64,000 nt of DNA from Coffea arabica (taxonomy: Eukaryota > Streptophyta > Magnoliopsida > Gentianales > Rubiaceae), in the NCBI RefSeq assembly GCF_036785885.1, contig NC_092317.1, forward strand, positions 1,552,501 through 1,616,500, read 5' to 3'. The position numbers were made by a program, and so were the translations under genes. Positions 32,022 through 44,600 of this stretch are shown here, in pieces. The notes under the pieces were generated by a model, which saw only the letters and a program-made list of their open reading frames with translations, did not search any database and was not told where the DNA came from. Numbering within the stretch: position 1 is the stretch's first letter; each line of letters begins with the position of its first letter.

Positions 32022-35000
32022 TCAGTCAATCTTCACAGAGGAGTAGATCTTCCGCACAAACCAGAAGCAAGCATAGAACCCAATTGTTCCCGTTAACACA
32101 AAGAAGGCATATGATGCTATTAACATATAACCAAAGTACAAAATGCCTGAAACTAGCTTTGTAATTTCCAACTTGGTGAAGAAGTAGAAAACAGAGTAAA
32201 GGAAAAGGTATAGAGAAGAGGAACCAGCAGTGAGATAAGCCCTCCACCACCAGTGATAGTCTTCACTGCAGAGCTGGAAATAGCAGAGAACGATGGTAAT
32301 CTCTGCACATGTGATTATTAAGATCACGAAAACAATGAAAAGGAAGCCAAAGATGTAGTAGAACTGGTTCAGCCATATTGAAGTCAAGATGAAGAACAGT
32401 TCAATGAACACAGCCCCAAATGGAAGTATCCCTCCAATAAGAATGGAGAATATTGGTTTCATGTACCACGCTTGCTCAGGTATCTGTCGAGGTATTTTGT
32501 TGGTCTTTACAGGGTCTTCAATAGCTGGTTTCTTGAAACCCAAATAACTACCAACGAAAACTAATGGAACTGAAATGCCGAACCACAAACACACAAGAGC
32601 AAACATAGTCCCAAAGGGAACTGCTCCGGAAGATTTCTCCCCCCAAATGAGAGCATTCAGAACAAAGAAGACAGCAAAAAGAATACCGGGAAACATAAAT
32701 GCCGTCTTCAGGGTATTCCTCTTCCACTCTGTTCCCTTAAACATTTTATACAAACGAGCTGAGAAATAGCCAGCAAATAAGCCCATAAAAACCCAAAGGA
32801 GAACCATGGCTGTCATTAGTCCACCTCTGTTTGAAGGTGATAAAAAACCTAGCAGTGCAAATATCATAGTCACAAGTGTCATCGCAAAGACCTGAACACC
32901 AGTTCCCACATACACACACAGTAAGCCAGAATTTATGGGTGCCCTGAAAACATCTCCATGAACAAGTTTCCATCCTGTTTCTTCCTGAGCTTCATCCTGT
33001 GTTTCCAACTGATTATAGTTAGCAATATCTCTGTACAGAGTTCTCATCATGATCATGGCAACCATCCCAGAAAGGAAGAGGACAATCATCAAAGAGTTTA
33101 TGATGGAAAACCAGTGGATCTGATCGTCATTCATGAGAAGGTAAGTATCCCAACGAGATGCCCACTTAATATCACTTTCCTGAAAGGATAAAGGAGTATA
33201 CACACGAACTGAGAAGCAGCTAAGATGGATTAACATCAATCAACAAGGGTTTTACCAATACGTACCTTGAAAGTAACATCATATGTAAAAACCACCTCCT
33301 TATTTGTATCTACTTCCTGTGGAACAGTACTTCCTTGAACTAGATTTTTGGTGTTCTGGTTGCACGTAGACACCTGTGGATTCTTCTCATCCCACTCCTT
33401 ATACTCATGATTAATGCTGTAATTATAAGCTGAGTCAGGCGTAGCCAGCTCTAAACAATCAAAAGCTACACTCCATCCTAAACTGATCATCAACATGCTC
33501 TATTTCCAATAAAGATTCCAGTATTATAAATTAGTATTTGACAATGTTCATTTTTCTGAACTTTGATAGGTATGCTGGAACAACAGGAAGCAATTATATG
33601 AACCAGGAAGACGAAAATGTTTAAAACAGAAAGGGCAGTTAGAATGCAGAAACCTGTTTGGGGTGACTTCAAAACCAACAATCCGTGCAGAATCCATTTC
33701 CTGGTCTTTATGGTACATGACTTTAAAGCTTAAGTGGTTATTGATAAAATACTTCTCTTCTTTACTCTGTACAAAGCCAGAAAATGCACAAAATGTCATA
33801 CAAAATTTCATTCATCAAGCATTACAAAGAGCTGCTCAACGCACTAACCCCTGCATAATTCCCCTTGAACCCAACACGGAAGCCATGTTCATATGTGGTT
33901 GACGGACTTCCATCACGCCTTTGTCTAATAACAGCAACTGGAAGGTTATCCAGAATCCTGCAGTACATTGCAGAAACAAACACAGAATAAACTAGGACAA
34001 CAAACTACGATTCTCATTTAAAGCGTCTATTAAAGTATTGAGAAAAGAAAAACCCATGGGAAGAACATACATGTTCACCCTATATTCATCATCAATTTTT
34101 TCTTTGAAATTCTTAGCAGCTTCAGCATCAAGCTTCATTCGACAAGCCACCTTGCATGGTGTCTCATGCCTCATTTCAAACTGGTTCACAAGGCAATGAC
34201 CCCAATTAGCATGGCTAAACACGATCATTCAGAAAAATACTCCACAAATAAAGTCTAAAAGAAGCCACAATCCAGAACAAGAAGGAAACTGCAAGTTACT
34301 TACTTTATAAACTGAGTTCTCTATGCGGTCACCTCGAAGGACCTCCCCTAAGTTTTCTGCACTGTTCTCAATAGTTTCTGGTTTGCAGTACTTCAAGTAG
34401 TAGTAGTCATAAGGAAGTTGCGTCTTTGTAGAAGACAGCTTGTTCACTTTAACGAAAAGCCTGTCACCCTGTTCAACAGGAAAGGAAAAAAAAAACACAC
34501 ACACACACACACAACTCCCTTGTTAGTGAAAGAGCAAGATAGCCTCAAGAAACACACAAAATGGAATAACCAAAGCTCAAGTGAGGCAACACATTCTCCA
34601 TCAAGAAACTTCCTCTGAAATGGTTGAATAGCTAAACCACGATCCAAAATCTAATATTTGTAAGGATAAAAACACGAGCATGTAATACTGCCGAGGTAAA
34701 ATCACAATAATGTTCTCAGTCCCACTCCCCAGACCATAAGCTCAAATAAACAAAATGTCAACGTGGAATTCAAGGTTAGAACCCAATAAGCACAAGTTAT
34801 GCAAAAGCAATTCTATATCATGAGCCATAATGCATCAAAAGTTGTACAATTTTCTTTTAACACACTCGTCATACAAGATACTTGGGATGACTCGACTCTA
34901 CAGTGAATTACTATCAAATTCAATCAAGATCACACCAATATTTACAATCTAAATTCCCGGTTATAAATCAGTTTCTGATTCATCAATCCTCGTTAGAAGA

Positions 35001-35591
35001 GAAATGCCAATAGCACATTGGCTGACAAGAATCAATAAGTTCATAGCACAAAGCAGCAAAAATTCAACTGTAGAAAACTCGGAAAAGCATGAATATTAAA
35101 GTCATCTCTAACATAGTGTTGCAATGATCAGTTCATCATAACCACATATGCCCACAACAGAAACAAACTAAAATGGCAATAACTGCTCTGAAAAAACCTA
35201 GATCCAAAACCAATTGTGATAGGACATATCCAAATCCCAACCCTAGATCCAAATCCTCACTGATTGGAGGCTCAATCAAACTTAAAAGAGTTTAGCTCAG
35301 CTTCGAAATTCTAAAATCACCAATTCAGCCTATTTCCCACAAATTGCCGAAATTATCAGAAGATCTAAAGACCAATAGATATCACCGACTAAGTTCAGCA
35401 GCAAAGATATATACGTCACTCCACCAGTGTGTGTGTGTGCGTGAGTGTGTGTGTGAGAGACAGAGAGAGGTGTTTACTGTCTGGAAATCACGAGGAGCAA
35501 CGCCAGGAAGATAGAAGGAGTGAGCGGATGAGGTGAGGAAGATGACGACGATGAACAATGGCACAACCCGACCCGGGTTTCGGTGACCCAT
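32022..35591 (-). CDS. TMN7: Transmembrane 9 superfamily protein, TMN7-like
   Basis: Seven exons: 35591-35478, 34468-34304, 34180-34071, 33957-33849, 33766-33654, 33416-33266, 33179-32022; 639 aa, the usual TM9SF/EMP70 length. A signal peptide (about 1-25) precedes the conserved FYLPGVAPRDF start of the lumenal domain, then LRGDRIENS and the TYEHGFRVGFKG block. The large last exon carries nine predicted transmembrane segments, including FSIINSLMIVLFLSGM, and the KPAIEDPVKTNKIPRQIPEQ loop. The C-terminus ends SSVKID, the KxD/E motif that retains these proteins in the Golgi by binding coatomer. The near-identity with Arabidopsis TMN7 along the last exon supports the assignment. The family acts in Golgi/endosomal sorting, with TMN7 reported to influence copper homeostasis. 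All splice sites are canonical and the model is complete. Confidence 0.93.
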
Positions 35592-35667
35592 TTTTCCCCC
35601 GATTGGGATGCAATGTCAGATCCTCGGAGAAAAAGAAGGAAAGAGCGTTCAGGCAAGGCAGAAGAGA

Positions 35668-35679
35668 TTATATATTATA
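35668..35679 (-). promoter_or_regulatory. TATA-like element of the TMN7 gene
   Basis: The minus strand reads TATAATATATAA about 77-88 bases upstream of the TMN7 start codon, a fitting place for a core promoter with a short leader. The downstream leader is rich in CTCTCT-like pyrimidine runs. Confidence 0.5.
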
Positions 35680-36221
35680 GAGAGAGGCGACAATTCGGCT
35701 CCATTTTTCCCCTTTCCCCTCCTTCTCTCTTACGTCATTAAATTAAATTTACAGCAGTAGCGGGTAATTATTATTATTATTTTCTTGGTGATTTTCTTCT
35801 TTCCATTTTATCTATCCTTTTTTCAATTAAAGAAAGAATGATTTGAGCACCCTCTATTTCTTAAAAGAAATTATTAGAATATACTACTAATAAACAGTTT
35901 TATGCTTGTTACAGTTGTGAAAACACATAGCTAAGCTAAACGTTGTTGCATGCTCCGCCATTCAGTGTGATTTGTTCTTACACAAGTGGTTTTTTTTTTT
36001 TTTTTTTAAGATAGAATAAGTAACATTGAAAGAATAAATTTAAAAGACTAATACATTTTTTTTATACTAACATTTAAAAGATTAATACCTGAAGCACCCC
36101 ATACTGCACATTGAACATATAATGTGAGTAATATTCCAAATAATATACGAAATTATGAGTGAAAATGGTTGGCAACTTAGACTAAAGTCAAAATACTACT
36201 TTCACCGTCATATAAATAAAG

Positions 36222-37735
36222 AGTAAATCTTATATACACTAACAGCGTATACACTAGAAGTGGCAAAATGGATTCATATCCACCAATCCATCCATATAAA
36301 CCAACCTTAAATGGATTTGGATTATCCATATAAATTCAATGGTTTTAAATGGATAATCATTTAAATCCAATTATGTTGGTGGATTTAAATGGATTATCCA
36401 TGTCATTCATATATATCCACTTAACTTAAAAAACAGAAAACACACATAGTGATTACAAATATTTATAAAAAAAGTGGGATAGAATCTTGTGGAACCATCT
36501 ATTATTTTCTTCATAACTTCCTCATATATCAAATTAATTTTGTGGGATCACATATTCTTTCCTTCATAACTTTCTCATATGCCAAGTTGCCAATAACATT
36601 AATTGTGCTTCTAGTTCCTAGACTTCTTCCATCCTTTTCAAAATTATATTTTAGTCTCTACTCTTGTTTTTTTTTAATCAAACTCTCATGTAGTAATGAT
36701 TGCAAACATTTACATTCTTAAGTAAAGAAAAAGCGATAATGTATCATGCAGTGTCAAAATAATTTTTTATTTTTTTAATTCTTTTATTTATAAAAAAAAA
36801 ATTTCTAACGAGTGTCCCTGCAACATTGGTTAAGATATATAAATGACACCTTCTTCTTTTTTTTTTTGTTAATAAGTGGAAGGTTTTGAATCCAAATCCT
36901 CATACTTACAATCCCTATTCCCTTATCACCCAACCCAACTATCTAAAAAAAAAAAGACACCTAATTTACTAAGTAATATAAGGTAGCTTGTATATCAATG
37001 ATATAATAAGGAGCTTCATACATTTTTAGGTACTACGTGCACATGTGATGAAAATATTTTACTTGTCAAATAACATAAGATTTCTTATTAGAACTTCACT
37101 TTTATTCAAGACATCCCTCTTGAACAAGAGTACAAAAAATTGGAAACTACACTTCTTTTCACTGTAAAGTCGTATTCAATTCATCCAAAAGTTATAAAAA
37201 TGAAGCCAAGTTCTTAATTGTTTATTACTTTACAAAATGATACTTAAAGTAATGATGAAAGGTTAAATTGACCACAACAGTTAAATTTTCTTGGAACTAA
37301 ACTAATTTTATGAAGAACTGAAATAGAATAGTAGTACAAGAATTTGTTATTATCAAAAGGTTTTAGGTGATTTAAGGATAGAACTTTGGGGATCTGTATT
37401 TTTTTGAAAAAAAACATTTGGATCTTAAATTTAGGATTTGAGAGAGTAAATGGATAAATGGATGGATCATGGTTTACACTATCCATTTAAATGACATCCA
37501 TTTAGATCCATTTATTAAATGGTTTTAATTGGATTGGATCAATTTGATCCATTATCCATTTAACTAAAACCATTTATCAACCATATATCCATTTTGCCAC
37601 TTCTAGTATACACTATCACCGTTTGATTCATGACATGTGTGTAAAAGTTAAATTTTAAATTCAAATTTTGCACAATTATCATTCATCCAATATTGACAGT
37701 GTATGGACGCACTGTCAGTATAGGAAAGATTAATC
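36222..37735. mobile_element. Small MITE split by a nested hAT element
   Basis: The left part (36222-36254) reads TAAATCTTATATACACTAAC and onward; the right part (37606-37735) ends with the inverse of a similar sequence (ACTGTCAGTATAGGAAAGAT). The two arms pair over about 35 bases. Without the insertion the element would be about 155 bp. Outer ends are approximate. Confidence 0.6.
36255..37605. mobile_element. Non-autonomous hAT element (1351 bp)
   Basis: The ends are perfect 18-base inverted repeats, TAGAAGTGGCAAAATGGA and its complement TCCATTTTGCCACTTCTA. The flanks carry the exact 8-bp duplication GTATACAC (36247-36254 and 37606-37613). About 150 bases inside each end are packed with AAATGGAT/ATCCATTT words in both orientations, typical of transposase-binding subterminal repeats. 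No transposase coding was found; the 90-codon frame at 36449-36721 lacks any hAT similarity. Confidence 0.9.
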
Positions 37736-38689
37736 CATAAATAAAATCATAAAAAACTAAGTAGACATTTTATAGATGAATGTTTGGTCAAAATTTCCTG
37801 TGTAGAAGCAAAACCGTGGCTTACTTTATTATTATTATTATTATTATTTTTACACCTTTCTTTCATCTTGGGTGTAGCGAGACTTTGCAATCTAGAAGCT
37901 TTTCTAGATCATAGCAATCACAGAGTATAAGCTATATCCATAGGATCCTAATAATAGGGGGCTCACTAACTAAGCTTTGGTACCATTTTGCAGGCAGGCA
38001 GACTAAAATGAAATACGGAGAGATCCCTAACCAACAGCAGCATTGAGGAGGAGGCTTACTTGCAAGCTATAGAAAGACGAGCATTGGAAGTTTTCGTCAT
38101 CAGGACCTCTTGATATTGAAGTTCTAACAAACTCAACCACTGCTTATATGAAAGGTGCAGGTCAACTCATTAAACACCCAAGAAAAAAAGTTGTTCCAAG
38201 AATACACATACCCTCAACAACCGACGCCCCAGTTCATCTTCTTAAAATAATTTTTTTTCCCTTGACCTGAAAACTTATCGTCATTCCTATATTTTAGAAA
38301 TGTGATAACCATTTTTTGTAGTTTGAATAAACGTTTCACACGTCAAAATATATTCTAGAAATGTGGCAAAGCAAAATTTGGTAACGAGAAGAATTTGTTT
38401 GATGATTTTAAATGTTAACAACTCCTTAATATCTAGATCTAGATCATTCTCAAACAGCACTAACCATGGAAATTAACAGTTTAGAACACTCCTACCGCCC
38501 CACCACAAACTGAAAAACATCACAAAGGCAGGCATTGTGTAGGATAGATAGCAGGATGGTCAAAACGAGCTTTCACATTCTAAAAGTCTACAAGTTCTAT
38601 CTTGAACAAAACACGAAGCCTAGAAACTGATGTTCTCCAAATCAGGGCTCCCCAATAGTTAACAGGTTCTCAGATTTTCAACAGTTGAC

Positions 38690-41600
38690 TCAAGAAGCAC
38701 ACTCACTTAGATGAACTTTAAACTTGTCCAGCTCTTCGAGAACCTCCTCTTCTGATCTGTAAATTAGGTCAATCATCCGCCATATCTGCATCATCAACCA
38801 AATTGAAAGCATCAACCTTTTGAAAGAGGCATGAATTGCGAGATGATCATAAGGAACATGGGACATTTTATCCGAAGAAAAAGGAGCACCAACTATGGGC
38901 AAGAATGCAAAAGCAAGACGGTGGAGCATCAACTTGCGCTTTTTGTGCAAGTTTAGCTGCCAAGTTTATAGCATCATCAAGGATTCACGTATGTCACACC
39001 TATCTTGAACTAAATTACATATACAACTTATTATTTCACACTTAAATGCAGATCTCAATTTCCACTCAAAATGCAAGATAGCAAGCACATAAAAGATGAC
39101 AACTGAGCAGCAACCCATCAAAAATACTAGCGAAAATATATAGTCCTTCATTAGCGTCCAAGAAAATAAATCAATGTTGCTACCTGCAGAGTACCACCGC
39201 CACCAGTACTCTCACCATCATCGGAGACGCTCACAATAGTCCACGGATCCGATACATTCCAATGAAAATCAACAACCTTGTCCCTAAAATTATTAATAAG
39301 AGGGTCATTACTTTCATATTAGCAATTCCATAAATCAGCCAGCAACTAAAATCAAAGTTTGTCTTCAGTAAAACCTGAAGAGATGGGCAATCAACTAGCT
39401 AGAGGAGTAACATAACAGGATTGCCATTCACAACATAAATTAACAATTGCAAACAAGATCCCACAATAATTTCCCCAAACAAATACCCCCTCCCCCAAAA
39501 TTTTAAAGAAAAATATAGAAAAGGGGGAGATGAATTTCAGAAAATAGATATCAAGTCAATTGCCCTACTTAGGTCTATGGTGATGTCCAAGTCCAAAGGT
39601 CAAAAGTAGCACTGTCATGCGAATTCTTCATATTGGATGAAACAACAAAGAAGCTATGTATTGGACAAGATGAAGTTACCTGTGCCCAGCATGCCGGAAA
39701 AATAATCCAGGGGGAGCATTTGGCGCTTTTGTTCTAGCTGGGTTCTGCTTACCAATCTGGTTAAAAAATTAACCTCGTCAAAGTTACATGCAGTAACCAT
39801 ACAGTAAGAAGATTCATTCTAGAAAAAACAAAGACGCAAATTTATAAGTCCTCCACAAACATCATAAGTTTTCAGAAAACACAACCAAGTCAAAGCTAGA
39901 GACCAAAATTTGATGCAAGTTTATTCTCAAGTGCTACTTTAACCAATTCAATCCTGCCACTGCCTTCCTGTTTGAATACAGGCAACATCTTACCATCAGA
40001 TCTCACTATTTTCAAAACCTTAAAATCAACAATGCACTGCCCTCTTACTTGTCAAGGAGCTCACGGTAGATGTTAGACACAAGCTAGAGCCCCTTTCCAC
40101 ATCGATTAAGTCTTTTCATTTTATAATTGGCACTGCATGCACTTCAGCTTGAAATTTCTTTTAAGTATTTTCACAGAGACAGTAGCAAACAAGTACCATG
40201 GTGACATACCCCTTCATAATCCCAGAGATTCAAGATGCCATCCTCTGCAGAACTTCCAAATACAGAACATTTGTGTGGAGACCACTGCACCAGATGAAAA
40301 AATATCATTGACTGGTGGGAATTCCAAGCCAATAAAACAACATATTTCATCTCTTCAAATGAATAAGACTAAGGAGATGATGAAGAGAACCACCCCCCCC
40401 CCCCAAAAAAAAAAAAAAAAAGCATCGAAATAACCATCCTGATACCTGTACGCATAAGACAGCAGCACTGTGACCTTCAAAAGTGTGGACAGGGGACCCA
40501 ACTCCTCCTGAAGTTAGGTTTCGGCGGTCAAACATGCGCACAGAGTTATCAGCCGACCTGAAAGATGCCAGTCAATTCCACAAGACAGATTTAGAAAATA
40601 GACAGTAAAAAGTTCATCTATAGGAAAGAAAATTAGTGGGACACAACTAGAGCAAAACTTAGGAATAGGCACAAATAGAGCAGTACATTCAAGTACTTGC
40701 AACCAAACAGTTCCCAAAACACAAGTTTCAAATGGTCAATACTAAAAAAGAGATGTATGTATTACCCGGTCAGAATAAAATGTGTGTCATGAGGGCTCCA
40801 ATCAACACAATGGAGATCAGCATTATGAGCCTTTTCAACCTGCAAGAGAGCAGCCAAGATCTCAAAGGCCAGTAAATGATACACTAATCCTCTGACCATA
40901 CAGTAACTAAAACTTTCATCAAAATATGCCAAAACCCATAAAACCAATAATCTTGATGATGATAATTTTTTCTTCAAACTGCCCCAGGTAAAGCTAAAAC
41001 CCGAAAGAACCCAAGCATATTTGGTTCTGTTCAACAAAACTACATCCTTTGGTGCCATGTCACCTCCTGAAACCCTTGGCTACAAGAAAGGCACATAACC
41101 AAAAGAGTACTGTCATGCATCTGTAATTGCTCACTACAAACTTCCACATCCTCACAAACTACTCATAGTCTTTCGCTGAAACCATATTCAGTTTGCAACA
41201 ACCCACAAATAGATAAGATTCCTCCCCCAAGATTTCTCCTTACAAACTCTATGTCATTAGAACACAATCATGGAATTCCATTAACTGCAATTGAATCAAG
41301 AGATGCATTTTGACTGATGTTAACCGGAACAGAAAAGAAAAAGTTTACAGAAATCGTCAAAATGTTGAAATCCGTCTTGAACTGGTCACACTTAAGTTGG
41401 TAATGAAGAAAATGGTCAAGTGAAAGAGCACAGTGGTCGAAACTACCAATTGCAGCTTTTGACTTATTCAAAAGAGCTCACCCACCCACCCTCCCCCCAA
41501 CAAAAAAAAGAGATGAAAAAAAGGCAGACAATCACAAAGAAGAAAAGGTTCAGATAAAAAAAGTGAAGCATACACATGTGAAAAGTTGAAAAATACATAT

Positions 41601-44600
41601 TTATGCTCCCAACTAGATTCTTGTACAAGATAAATAGCTACATCTTCTGTCTGACAGATCAAACCAAACAGTCATCATTTGGTTTTTGAACATGATCTTA
41701 ATCTGTAACTTGCAGAAAAGGGGGTCAAAGAGGAAACAAGTTCAAGATTACATCCCAAAGTTGATCATAGATAATAAACAAGGGTAAAGCTCTCAACTCA
41801 AACAGAACAAAAACAGTTATTATGAAAATTGAAAGCATAAAAATATGGTTAACCAAATGAAACAGAATAAAAGTTATAAGCTGTCAAGTTCAGTAATTTT
41901 GCATGCATTCATGATTTTGCAGAATCATACTTAAGCTATTATCTTCTTAATATCCACCTAGTGAGCTCTTCAATATAGATTTAGAGCATCGAAATACTGA
42001 AATTCAATAAAATATAAGTGGAGAATAAATGACCTTAGTAACAGGAGCTGAACCACTTCTTGCATCCCAGAGTATGAGGCATGAATCATCACCAACACTG
42101 CAAAACTCCTGCGAACTTCATTAGAAAATTTCCACGTCAACGAAAAGTGAATTTGAATGGTTCCACGCTAAAGCTGTCTTATGAGCATATAGAAGCAAGC
42201 TTCTTCATATGCTATTCATAGATTGTCTTCCTGAGTAAACTTTTAGCTACAAGTCATCAAATGGTAGATTCACATCATGCCAAAGAAAGAATTACATCAA
42301 CTCAGAATGCACTAGTTACCTTGAGGGGCAAAACTGAACATCTTCAACAGTATCCTCGTGTCCTTGGAAAACACCTCGAGCATGGACACGAGGACCATCA
42401 ACACGTTTATCATCAACTCCAAGCTTTGACTGCTTAGTGTTCGCAGCTCCAGATCCTGGAGATTTTGTAGCACTCTGATCAGCTGCCAAAGAGGAGATAT
42501 GGTCATGAATGCTCCATAAAACAACTGACTTGTCTTTCCCTGCCAGAAGATTTTTGCAGAATCAGCATATACAAGCTCATAAATATCTTCTGTAGACCAA
42601 ATACCATCCTCAGAAGACAAAAAAAGGAAGAGAAGGAATAAGACAGTTAAAGAACTGGAGCATATATTTATCAGTTTGCATTCCATCAGGTCTCAATAAT
42701 TATCTCAAGCAACAAATTCATAAGAAAATATTAGTTTTCTAAAATAGGAAAGCATTAGAGTATTAATCATTGAACCTCCAGAGAGGACAAAAGGCTCTGT
42801 CTGACACATGGCAAGTGCAAATTCTGCATCGTCCTGATGGCCAGTGAGTATCTGAAAAGTAAGGATTATCAGCTTTCAGCACCTAAAAGGGTAGCAACTC
42901 ACTACACTATCTACTCAAAAATAAAACCTAATGTAGTTATATTAAAAGCAAATGTTACCAAATCGATTAAGCTTTGCTCATCAATAGCAACTTTAAAAGC
43001 CCTATTGATGTATAAGGATTGACAAAAACTGATAACACAAGAAAAACTACCAGGGAGAAAAACTAAATTTTGTTTTCTGTACCAAGTCCGGACAAGATTC
43101 TGAGGCTCCCAAGACAGCATGACGATTAGGCTGAGACTCAACATCCCAAATGAGAACCTGGATGAAAATTTTATTAACTTTGACCAGTCAACCTTCAAAA
43201 TATTAGAGACTATCAACACAAAGGAAAAGAAGAAAATTAGAACTGCAACAGATAAATCAAGGGCTTACATCAGGACTATCAGTATGTGTGGCCACAATCT
43301 TACTGTTCTGTGGTAGCTCCCTAATTCGGTTTACCTTCAATAAATTCATAAGACGTTATCACATTTAGCACAAAATCAATAACCGAGTATTCCCAACTGA
43401 ACTTATATGGGAACAGCAGGGCACATCTACACTCATAGAAATCAAATTTCAATTAACCAGTAGGCGAAAGCATGTACAGCAATGGGAGGGCAAGCAAAAA
43501 GTTGTTCAACAGGACTGCAGTTTATACAAAATTTCAATTTCCACTTAGCAAGGACAAAGGATATCTGAAATTTCATACAATCTTCAATTTGAACAGCATT
43601 ACTTTGCAACTTTTACATACCCCAAAAGCTTAAATTTTAAAAATACGACATACATCTGATATATAATATGCCACTAAAGTACTTAAACATATCATATCTA
43701 AAATGGGAAGTTACATACTATTTCTTCAGTTGTGCTGAATACATCGCTTCTCTGGACGAGAAAGCACAACAAAATCTTCAATCTTAATTCAGACTCTTAG
43801 AACTGATCCCAGATGCCAATTAGAAATCATAGTAAAGAATAGCTAAAAAATGTTACACAGTTTTGGAAAGTAATTAAAGGAAACGAAGACATCTTTATCC
43901 TCAGTTCAACCCTCCATATAGAAAAACAGTCATGCTAGGCAGAAGTTGTCAACAAGATACAAGTATATTAACTTGGGTACATGTACCACAAACACATATG
44001 ATGAGGTACCATAAATGAAATGGTAATAAGGCAGGGGAGAAATAAGAATATGCATCATGAGAACAGCTAAAGATATAAGTACCTCTCCAGGATGTATGAT
44101 GGTCTTGAACTTCTTTACAAATGGTGAACGTGCTTCTTCATTAAACTGATAGAATCACAATGGAGTTGCAGAAAAGATCAATGATGCAAATTTAGTATAA
44201 ATACCAGAGTGCAAATGGAAAAATGCTTCCAAGGAATAAACAAGAAGCAGAAGTAGAAATGACTAAAGGAAGACACATCTTTGTATCAGCACATCACCCA
44301 CCTGTGATATGTGTTCAGCTGCTGCTACCCGAGGCTTTACAACTTCACAGTTTGCAATGACAAGTGTATTTGGAACACTAACGTCAGTCTGGAAGGAGAG
44401 CAAGAAAAGAGTACAACATCAGTATTGGAAGTAAAACAAAAAACAAGACATCATTATTCTAAGCCCGATGTTTATCTTCATTCAACAAACTACAAATTCA
44501 ACATCATTGTCCCACATCAACAATGCCATTAACTTCATAAATAAGGAACCAACAGTTGCTATTGTCCCAGAATCTACACATAAATCAAGAAAATGGCTCT

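Larger units (their letters stand above)
35592..38689. other. Intergenic: TMN7 promoter, nested transposons, FVE 3' flank
   Basis: Apart from the TMN7 core promoter and the nested element pair at 36222-37735, this gap is AT-rich sequence with homopolymer runs and an (ATT)n run near 37829-37850. No gene-like frame was seen. Confidence 0.55.

Noticed and set aside
36449-36721. 90-codon frame inside the hAT element as a transposase remnant
   Set aside because: Hydrophobic, AT-driven sequence without any hAT dimerisation or catalytic motif.
40397-40423. C-run followed by A-run as a retroposon tail
   Set aside because: It is a homopolymer stretch in an FVE intron without target duplication or adjoining retroposon sequence.
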